From Bdellovibrionales bacterium (GTDB taxonomy: Bacteria > Bdellovibrionota > Bdellovibrionia > Bdellovibrionales > UBA1609): a stretch of DNA of 20,495 nt. Of this stretch, positions 6,526 through 11,640 are shown piece after piece. Each line of letters opens with the position of its first letter. The first letter of the stretch is position 1. A program made the position numbers and the translations under genes. The notes below the pieces were generated by a model. It did not search any database. It was not told the origin of the DNA and worked only from the letters and a program-made list of their open reading frames with translations. Location of the stretch: positions 1 through 20,495 of the forward strand of contig JAGRAG010000034.1 in assembly GCA_020435025.1 (NCBI GenBank), written 5' to 3'.

Positions 6526-6951
6526 ATGAGAAAGCTAATTTTAGGGTGGATTCTTTTTAGTGTCTCATTTTGTGCATTTGCTGAAAAGCATTCGAAGTAC
6601 CGTCAAGAGTGTGCTTTGACCTCTCAAGAAATAAAAGAAAACTTACCCACAAAAATGATAACCGTTTGGTGTGCTAACGATGCAAGAAAGGATTTTGGAC
6701 CTATGGGTCCAGATGTGATTCATGCTATAGTTGCGGCAGCATTTTTCGAAAAACGTATGGATCGGAGGGTGGCTGCAATAAATCTTTTAGAGAAATACAG
6801 ATGTCAAAAATTAGATCAATGCGTAGAGTTCTACGACCTTTTAGACTGGGGAATTAAATCGGGACATCCGAGTTCTTATAGTAAGACCCTGGCTCAGCGG
6901 GCCAATAGCTTGCGCAGTCAAGTTGAAAAGCAAGTGGCGAATCTTAAGTAG
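6526..6951 (+). CDS. secreted hypothetical protein with four cysteines
   Basis: A 141-residue protein that I do not recognise. The N-terminus MRKLILGWILFSVSFCAFAEK is a clear signal peptide (positive n-region, hydrophobic core, AFA cleavage site), so it should be periplasmic. The mature part is mostly helical and charged, with four cysteines (ECAL, WCAND, YRCQK, DQCVEF) that could form two disulfides. GGGGAGG at 6515-6521, four bases before the ATG at 6526, decides the start over an in-frame TTG at 6502. A TATAAT at 6450-6455 could be a -10 but has no good -35. There is no partner gene in the same direction; the LysR remnant and formaldehyde genes follow. Confidence 0.7.
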   Translation: MRKLILGWILFSVSFCAFAEKHSKYRQECALTSQEIKENLPTKMITVWCANDARKDFGPMGPDVIHAIVAAAFFEKRMDRRVAAINLLEKYRCQKLDQCVEFYDLLDWGIKSGHPSSYSKTLAQRANSLRSQVEKQVANLK

Positions 6952-6975
6952 TCATTCGTGAAATACTGATTTCTT

Positions 6976-7171
6976 TTAGCTGACTTCCAGCTCATCAAGG
7001 ATCAGTTTTATGGCTAAAGGAATTTCATCCTTAAATGGAGTTACGTCCCAAATGGAAATCATATAGTCAGTATAGTCATTCAAGGAGTTTCTCTGCGGCA
7101 AGGGAAAAGGACTTTAGCTCGGCAACTTTCACAAAAGCGACGATTGAAGATATGTTTTTAATTGTTTCCAT
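6976..7171 (-). pseudogene. LysR-family regulator remnant (N- and C-terminal stubs, internal deletion)
   Basis: On the minus strand the ATG at 7171 opens a 31-codon frame whose end, FVKVAELKSFSLAAEKLLE, is the first helix and start of the helix-turn-helix of a LysR-type regulator; it then hits TGA (7076-7078). In another frame, ending at TAA 6976-6978, the sequence WDVTPFKDEIPLAIK plus about ten more residues resembles the extreme C-terminus of LysR proteins. The middle, normally about 230 residues, is missing. A direct repeat, ATAGTCA, at 7063-7069 and 7072-7078 sits at the apparent junction. It is divergent to frmA, where LysR-type regulators of formaldehyde genes are often found. The stub lacks the DNA-recognition helix and the effector domain, so it cannot work as a regulator. 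Confidence 0.75.
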
Positions 7172-7199
7172 ATGTAAACAAATTGTTCACATATGGAAA
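7165..7199. promoter_or_regulatory. 35 bp near-perfect palindrome, likely operator upstream of frmA
   Basis: TTTCCATATGT (7165-7175) is the exact reverse complement of ACATATGGAAA (7189-7199). Between them AACAA (7177-7181) pairs with TTGTT (7183-7187) around a single central A, leaving only one mismatch (7176/7188). It ends two bases before the -35 of the frmA promoter, the place for an activator, and covers the start of the LysR stub. In RNA it could also form a hairpin. Confidence 0.75.
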
Positions 7200-7201
7200 G
7201 A

Positions 7202-7230
7202 TTGTCAAATGAAGAGCAAACAGTTATGGT
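7202..7230 (+). promoter_or_regulatory. putative promoter of frmA-fghA
   Basis: TTGTCA (7202-7207, one mismatch to consensus) and TATGGT (7225-7230, two mismatches) are spaced by exactly 17 bp. Transcription would start near 7237, giving a leader of about 20 bases that contains the AAGGAG ribosome site. The palindrome at 7165-7199 lies immediately upstream. Confidence 0.55.
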
Positions 7231-7256
7231 GACCTTCATAACAAGGAGATTTCAAA

Positions 7257-8372
7257 ATGAAAGTCAAAGCCGCAGTAGCCTGGGGACCTAACGAGCCCTT
7301 AAAGATTGAAGAAGTCGATTTAGAGGGGCCTAAAAAAGGAGAGGTTCTTGTTAAGATACTAGCTACCGGTGTTTGCCACACAGATGCCTACACGTTATCT
7401 GGCGCTGATCCCGAAGGACTGTTTCCTGTTATTTTAGGTCACGAAGGTGGCGGTGTTGTTGAAGAGGTGGGAGAGGGTGTAACAACCTTAAAAAAGGGCG
7501 ACCATGTCATTCCGCTTTACACTCCAGAATGTGGGGAATGCAAATTTTGCACTTCTGGAAAGACAAATCTGTGTCAGAGAATTCGAGCCACTCAAGGAAA
7601 AGGCTTAATGCCGGATGGAACCTCTCGATTTTCAAAAGATGGAAAGATGATCCACCATTATATGGGAACATCAACTTTTGCTGAGTATACAGTTTTGCCC
7701 GAAATTTCTTTAGCTAAGATCAATAAAGAAGCCCCACTAGATAAAGTTTGCTTGTTAGGATGTGGGGTGACGACAGGAATTGGAGCGGTGTTGAACACGG
7801 CCAAAGTAGAAGAGGGAGCCACTGTTGCTGTTTTCGGTTTAGGCGGTATAGGCCTATCAGTGATTCAAGGGGCAAAGATGGCCAAGGCAGCACGCATTGT
7901 TGCCGTGGATATTAATGAAGACAAATTTGAAATGGCCAAAAAGTTTGGAGCCACCGATTTTGTAAATCCTAAAAAATTTGACAAGCCCATTCAAGAAGTC
8001 ATTGTCGAAATGACAGAAGGTGGAGTGGATTACTCGTTTGAGTGTGTTGGGAACGTAGATCTTATGCGGGCAGCTTTGGAGTGCTGTCATAAGGGTTGGG
8101 GAGAGTCGATCATCATTGGTGTTGCTGGAGCTGGTGAAGAAATTCGAACGCGTCCTTTCCAGTTAGTCACGGGTCGAGTATGGAGAGGGTCGGCCTTTGG
8201 GGGTGTGAAGGGGCGTACGGAACTTCCTGGTTATGTCGACCAGTACATGTCAGGTGATATCAATCTAGATGATCTCGTCACGTTTAAGATGCCTTTGGCC
8301 GAGATAAATAAGGCCTTTGATCTTATGCACGAGGGGAAAAGCATCCGTACAGTTATTGATTTTAGTCTTTAA
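7257..8372 (+). CDS. frmA: S-(hydroxymethyl)glutathione dehydrogenase / class III alcohol dehydrogenase
   Basis: A 371-residue zinc alcohol dehydrogenase of class III. It oxidises S-hydroxymethylglutathione, the spontaneous adduct of formaldehyde and glutathione, to S-formylglutathione with NAD+; members also reduce S-nitrosoglutathione. Catalytic zinc ligands are Cys40 (GVCHTDAYTLSG), His62-Glu63 (GHEGGG) and Cys169 (LLGCGVTTG). The structural zinc is held by Cys92, Cys95, Cys98 and Cys106. The NAD-binding loop is GLGGIG (194-199), with Asp218 at the end of the second strand. Class-specific stretches such as TRPFQLVTGRVWRGSAFGG are intact. AAGGAG lies nine bases before the ATG. It is followed after 12 bp by fghA, the next pathway enzyme. 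Confidence 0.97.
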   Translation: MKVKAAVAWGPNEPLKIEEVDLEGPKKGEVLVKILATGVCHTDAYTLSGADPEGLFPVILGHEGGGVVEEVGEGVTTLKKGDHVIPLYTPECGECKFCTSGKTNLCQRIRATQGKGLMPDGTSRFSKDGKMIHHYMGTSTFAEYTVLPEISLAKINKEAPLDKVCLLGCGVTTGIGAVLNTAKVEEGATVAVFGLGGIGLSVIQGAKMAKAARIVAVDINEDKFEMAKKFGATDFVNPKKFDKPIQEVIVEMTEGGVDYSFECVGNVDLMRAALECCHKGWGESIIIGVAGAGEEIRTRPFQLVTGRVWRGSAFGGVKGRTELPGYVDQYMSGDINLDDLVTFKMPLAEINKAFDLMHEGKSIRTVIDFSL

Positions 8373-8384
8373 AGGAACGTCAAA

Positions 8385-9206
8385 ATGAATGTTACTGTTC
8401 TTAAGAATCACAAAACGTTTGAGGGGCATACAGTTTTTGCAGAACATGATTCTGAAACCACAAAAACGAAAATGAAGTTTTCTTATTTCTTGCCAGAAAG
8501 TGGTAAACCCAAAAGTGCCATTGTTTGGTTGTCGGGTCTCACTTGCACGGAAGAAAACTTCATTACAAAAGCCGGCGCTCAGAAATATTTGGCAGAAAAA
8601 GATGCAATGATCATCTGCCCGGATACGTCTCCTAGGGGATTGAACTTACCGGGAGAGCATGACTCTTATGATTTCGGTTCAGGAGCTGGGTTTTACGTAA
8701 ATGCTTTAACCGACGGCTACAAAGATCATTATAAAATGTATGATTACGTGGTTCAGGACATTGTTGCGATTTTGGAAAGCGAGTTTAAAGTCTCAAAAAT
8801 ATCTATTTCAGGGCACTCTATGGGTGGTCATGGGGCCCTTGTTATTGGGTTGCGCGAGAAAGATACGTTTTCTGCTGTTTCAGCGTTTTCGCCGATTGTT
8901 CATCCAAGTGGATGTCCATGGGGAGAGAAGGCTTTTCTTGGGTATCTAGGGGAAGAAAGAGAGGCTTGGAAAGAGTATGATAGTTGCGAGCTTCTCTTAA
9001 AAGGAACCACTCGCAATGACTCTTTGCTCGTGGAACAAGGTACAGATGATGAGTTTCTAAAGAATCAGTTACATACGGATAGGCTTGAGACGGCCTGTCG
9101 AGAGGTTGGCCAAAAACTAGAGGTTAATTACCGGAAAGGTTATGATCACAGTTACTATTTCATAAGTTCATTCGTTAACAGTCACATCGATTTTTTGTGT
9201 AGATAA
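8385..9206 (+). CDS. fghA: S-formylglutathione hydrolase
   Basis: A 273-residue esterase-D family serine hydrolase that splits S-formylglutathione into formate and glutathione, completing glutathione-dependent formaldehyde detoxification in the cytoplasm. The nucleophile elbow is GHSMGGHGA (Ser145), the acid lies in the QGTDDEFL segment (Asp221 or Asp222) and the base is His255 in GYDHSYYF. The oxyanion region is WLSGLTCTEENF, and DTSPRGLNLPGE is a family hallmark. The length is standard. It is 12 bp behind frmA with its own AAAGGAA ribosome site, so the two form an operon. No formate dehydrogenase gene is present in the window. Confidence 0.97.
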   Translation: MNVTVLKNHKTFEGHTVFAEHDSETTKTKMKFSYFLPESGKPKSAIVWLSGLTCTEENFITKAGAQKYLAEKDAMIICPDTSPRGLNLPGEHDSYDFGSGAGFYVNALTDGYKDHYKMYDYVVQDIVAILESEFKVSKISISGHSMGGHGALVIGLREKDTFSAVSAFSPIVHPSGCPWGEKAFLGYLGEEREAWKEYDSCELLLKGTTRNDSLLVEQGTDDEFLKNQLHTDRLETACREVGQKLEVNYRKGYDHSYYFISSFVNSHIDFLCR

Positions 9207-9227
9207 GATCATATAAGATAATAAAAC

Positions 9228-9251
9228 ATTGTAAATTCAAACATTTACAAT
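9228..9251 (+). repeat. inverted repeat just after fghA
   Basis: ATTGTAAA (9228-9235) pairs with TTTACAAT (9244-9251) around an eight-base loop, beginning 21 bp after the fghA stop. No T-run follows. It is the first of three consecutive inverted repeats in the 321 bp gap before the RRM gene. Confidence 0.4.
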
Positions 9252-9256
9252 AATTC

Positions 9257-9281
9257 AAGCCAGTCGATACCATATTGGCTT
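9257..9281 (+). repeat. second inverted repeat after fghA
   Basis: AAGCCA (9257-9262) pairs with TGGCTT (9276-9281) around a 13-base loop. It is short and could be fortuitous, but it falls between two stronger hairpins. Confidence 0.3.
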
Positions 9282-9302
9282 TCATCAACTTTCGCGGTAG
9301 CC

Positions 9303-9334
9303 GCTAAGAATGCTTCCTTAGGAGCATTCTTAGC
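9303..9334 (+). terminator. strong hairpin, likely terminator of the frmA-fghA operon
   Basis: A perfect 12 bp stem, GCTAAGAATGCT (9303-9314) with AGCATTCTTAGC (9323-9334). The eight-base loop can itself pair CCT with AGG. It is followed by TATCTTTTC, a short imperfect U-tract. The rest of the gap up to 9463 is AT-rich and holds no recognisable gene. Confidence 0.6.
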
Positions 9335-9463
9335 TATCTTTTCAGAATTTCCTATGATACACATGGAGCGATTTAGTTTTCTTGTCGTTTTATTTTTTCT
9401 TTTCTAGTCGAATATCAAAACCATCTGCAAAATTTAAGTCAAACAATTAAGAAATTAAGGATC

Positions 9464-9501
9464 AGTCCTGTTTGTTAATAATAGTCCTGTAGCCTTAAAA
9501 T
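9464..9501 (+). promoter_or_regulatory. leader of RRM gene: direct repeat AGTCCTGT and weak promoter
   Basis: AGTCCTGT occurs at 9464-9471 and again at 9483-9490, 19 bp apart, close to two helical turns. A weak promoter fits between and after them: TTGTTA (9472-9477), an 18 bp spacer, TAAAAT (9496-9501). The repeats would then flank the -35 and fall in the spacer. An alternative -10 is TATAAA at 9501-9506. Confidence 0.35.
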
Positions 9502-9527
9502 ATAAAAGCTCATTCAAAGGAGAAACA

Positions 9528-9812
9528 ATGAGTACGAAAATTTATGTTGGAAATCTATCTTTTAACACAATGGAAGACACGGTAAGAGATGCTTTTGAAC
9601 AGTATGGTCAGGTTGTGTCGTGTAAACTGATTTCTGATAGAGACACGGGAAGAAGCAAAGGGTTTGCTTTTGTAGAAATGGGTTCCACTCAAGAAGCAAG
9701 TAAAGCTATTGCGAGCTTGGATGGAAGTAACTTAGATGGCCGAAATATGCGAGTCAATGAGGCGCGACCTCAGGAAAGCAACAGAAGAAGTTTCCAGAAC
9801 AGCCGTTATTAA
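9528..9812 (+). CDS. RRM-domain RNA-binding protein
   Basis: A 94-residue protein consisting of one RNA-recognition motif. RNP2 is IYVGNL (residues 5-10) and RNP1 is KGFAFVEM (44-51), with the aromatic residues that stack on RNA bases (Tyr6, Phe46, Phe48). The domain ends near residue 80 (LDGRNMRVNEARP) and is followed by a short Arg/Ser/Asn-rich tail (ESNRRSFQNSRY) that would add nonspecific RNA affinity. Such small RRM proteins are found in cyanobacteria and in several proteobacterial and Bdellovibrio-like groups, where some are cold-induced. AAAGGAG lies upstream of the ATG. It is monocistronic by context, with hairpins on both sides. The RNA targets are unknown. Confidence 0.93.
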   Translation: MSTKIYVGNLSFNTMEDTVRDAFEQYGQVVSCKLISDRDTGRSKGFAFVEMGSTQEASKAIASLDGSNLDGRNMRVNEARPQESNRRSFQNSRY

Positions 9813-9822
9813 TATTACGGCT
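9801..9822 (+). terminator. hairpin overlapping the RRM stop codon
   Basis: AGCCGT (9801-9806) pairs with ACGGCT (9817-9822), with partial pairing in the AT-rich interior. The left arm codes for the last Ser-Arg, so the stem overlaps the end of the gene. TTATAAGAAATTTTT follows, a loose U-rich tail. Confidence 0.4.
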
Positions 9823-9897
9823 TTATAAGAAATTTTTAAAAAACTATTCGAACTGATCTTTCAGTGAACAAAATTTGCGGTATTTGGGGAAGTTTTC

Positions 9898-9939
9898 ATG
9901 AAAGATTCTGAACGGCGAGTGAGCTCGGTATGCAATTAG
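9898..9939 (+). CDS. possible 13-residue leader ORF overlapping the methyltransferase start
   Basis: The ATG at 9898 has an excellent ribosome site (GGGGAAG, 9886-9892, five bases upstream) and encodes MKDSERRVSSVCN, ending at TAG 9937-9939. The methyltransferase ATG (9930) lies inside it in another frame and has no good ribosome site of its own. This fits translational coupling by reinitiation. It could also mark a frameshift that cut off the true N-terminus of the methyltransferase. Confidence 0.4.
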   Translation: MKDSERRVSSVCN

Positions 9940-10643
9940 ACGATCCTCTTGATATTGAGCTCTCTCGTAAATTATTTATTAACGAGAGTCGGATGCGGTC
10001 ACGTGTACACGCAAAGGCCGTTGATAAGTATCTTGGCTTTAAAACTTCAAAGATAGAAGTAAAACTACTGCAAAAGTACCGAGCCTATGATCGGTATAAC
10101 GATGAAACGAATAGAAAACAGCATTTTAAAGATAGCCAGACCTGGATCGGTCTACACCCTCAAGCCTTACAAACCCCCTATTGTGATATCTATCAAGCCC
10201 TCCTTCTAGCAAAAGACATAGACATTCAGCATGTTGTCGATATTGGCGCAGGGTATGGACGAGTTGGAATTGTTTTAAACTCTATTTTCCCAAAAGCCAC
10301 GTTTACAGGTTATGAGATCGTCAAACAGCGACAGCAAGAGGGCAATCGTATTTATTCTAAGCTGGGTCTTGAAAATTGTAATATAGAGTTAAAAAATGTA
10401 TTGGACCTTGATTTTGAGTTACCAAAGGCAGAGGTGTATTTTATTTACGATTTTAGTGAAAAAGAGGATATTCATAAAATTCTACATGCTTTAAGTCTTC
10501 GATCCCGAGGTGATAAATTTTATTTAATTGCAAGAGGCGATCGTGTCGAGTCTTTGATACAAAACATTTTTAATGAAACTTGGACGCAATGTTTGAGTTT
10601 GGAAAAAAGTGACTTAAAGATCTATTTAACTGCGAATATGTGA
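9930..10643 (+). CDS. class I SAM-dependent methyltransferase (Rossmann fold)
   Basis: A 237-residue protein whose centre carries the SAM-binding motif I, VVDIGAGYGRVG (residues 102-113), then a strand ending in an acidic residue (FTGYEIVKQRQQEG, Glu129) for the ribose hydroxyls, and FIYDFSEKEDIHKIL in the motif II/III region. The first 90 residues are charged and helical (KAVDKYLGFKTSKIEVKLLQ) and probably form a substrate cap. SGHPQ-type specificity motifs are absent and the substrate is unknown. The ATG lacks a good ribosome site; translation may depend on the leader ORF that overlaps it. The nitrilase gene begins 100 bp downstream in the same direction. Confidence 0.8.
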   Translation: MQLDDPLDIELSRKLFINESRMRSRVHAKAVDKYLGFKTSKIEVKLLQKYRAYDRYNDETNRKQHFKDSQTWIGLHPQALQTPYCDIYQALLLAKDIDIQHVVDIGAGYGRVGIVLNSIFPKATFTGYEIVKQRQQEGNRIYSKLGLENCNIELKNVLDLDFELPKAEVYFIYDFSEKEDIHKILHALSLRSRGDKFYLIARGDRVESLIQNIFNETWTQCLSLEKSDLKIYLTANM

Positions 10644-10708
10644 GTGGCCACAAAAATGTGTTTTTATTTATACGTTTATACCACTTCATATTAAACATTA
10701 TATTCACT

Positions 10709-10737
10709 TTGCTTGTCATTCGAATATCTATTAAAAT
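10709..10737 (+). promoter_or_regulatory. weak putative promoter directly before the nitrilase gene
   Basis: TTGCTT (10709-10714), a 17 bp spacer and TAAAAT (10732-10737) would place transcription start at about 10744, the A of the nitrilase ATG. No ribosome binding site precedes that ATG, so a leaderless mRNA is a coherent reading. The -35 is poor. Confidence 0.3.
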
Positions 10738-10743
10738 TATCAC

Positions 10744-11640
10744 ATGGAATTTATTAGAATTGGATCACTACAGTATTATATTCGGCCTGTTAAATCATTT
10801 GATGAATTTTATTATCAAGTTGAAGCTTTGGTAGAAACGGCTAGGGACTATAAAGTAAAAGTTCTTGTTTTTCCTGAATACTTCACAACACAGCTTTTAA
10901 CGCTAGGTGATGTTAAAAGACCCATTGTTGATCAGATACGCGATTTAGCCCTTCAGGAAGAAAAGATTATTAATATTCTTTCGGATCTATCTGTAAAAAG
11001 TAAGATGATCATAGTTGGTGGAACTATGCCGGGATTTCACCATGACGATAGTTCAAAGATTCTTAATAAGTGTTACGTGTTTGCACCAGACGGAAGTCAC
11101 AATCTGCAAGCAAAATTGCATATGACTCGATTTGAAAAAGAGGAATGGCTGGTGAGTCCTGGCAGTCGACTTCGGGTCTTTGAATGCGATTTTGGGAAAT
11201 TTGCAGTTGCGATTTGTTATGATGTTGAGTTTCCTGAAATAGCAAGAGCAGCGGCAAGATTAGGGGCTCATTTTCTAGTTGTTCCAAGTTGCACGGACGA
11301 TCGGCAAGGTTACCTAAGGGTCAGATACTGTGCTCAGGCGAGAGCCATCGAGAATCAAATGTATGTGATTCACTCTTCTACAGTGGGTTCTTTACCAAGT
11401 GTCCCAGCTGTCTCTTTAAATTACGGACAGGCGGCTATATACACTCCAAGCGACTATGCATTTTCTCGAGACGGACTGCTTGCTGAAGGAACGGTGAACC
11501 AAGAAAGTATGATCGTTGGTGATGTTAATCTTTCACTCATCGAACGATCGCGCGAGCAAGGGACTGTTTTACCTCTTCGAGACAGTCAGACGACGGAAGA
11601 TCTCCTAAAGGTGGTAGATCATGTTAGACTCTCAAATTAA
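10744..11640 (+). CDS. carbon-nitrogen hydrolase (nitrilase superfamily amidohydrolase)
   Basis: A 298-residue nitrilase-superfamily enzyme that hydrolyses an amide or related C-N bond of unknown substrate. The catalytic triad is Glu45 (LVFPEYFTTQLL), Lys124 (LQAKLHMTRFEKEEW) and Cys158 (VAICYDVEFPEIAR). The C-terminal YCAQARAIENQMYV is typical. The N-terminus IGSLQYYIRPVKSFDEFYYQ and the overall pattern resemble the branch in which the nitrilase domain is fused behind a RimI-like GNAT acetyltransferase. Here it is a separate protein, and the matching GNAT domain is encoded by the next gene, whose start overlaps this one by 20 bases. The two proteins are therefore translated together and plausibly interact. 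No ribosome site is visible before the ATG. Confidence 0.92.
   Translation: MEFIRIGSLQYYIRPVKSFDEFYYQVEALVETARDYKVKVLVFPEYFTTQLLTLGDVKRPIVDQIRDLALQEEKIINILSDLSVKSKMIIVGGTMPGFHHDDSSKILNKCYVFAPDGSHNLQAKLHMTRFEKEEWLVSPGSRLRVFECDFGKFAVAICYDVEFPEIARAAARLGAHFLVVPSCTDDRQGYLRVRYCAQARAIENQMYVIHSSTVGSLPSVPAVSLNYGQAAIYTPSDYAFSRDGLLAEGTVNQESMIVGDVNLSLIERSREQGTVLPLRDSQTTEDLLKVVDHVRLSN

Noticed and set aside
7035..7232. 65-codon forward ORF between the secreted protein and frmA
   Set aside because: It runs through the antisense of the LysR remnant, the palindrome and the frmA promoter, has no ribosome site and resembles nothing.
9228..9334. CRISPR-like or tandem repeat array
   Set aside because: The three elements are hairpins with different sequences and spacings, not repeated units.
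10640..10834. 64-codon hydrophobic forward ORF overlapping the nitrilase start
   Set aside because: AT-rich low-complexity frame with Ile/Leu runs. It overlaps the clear nitrilase N-terminus in another frame and has no ribosome site.
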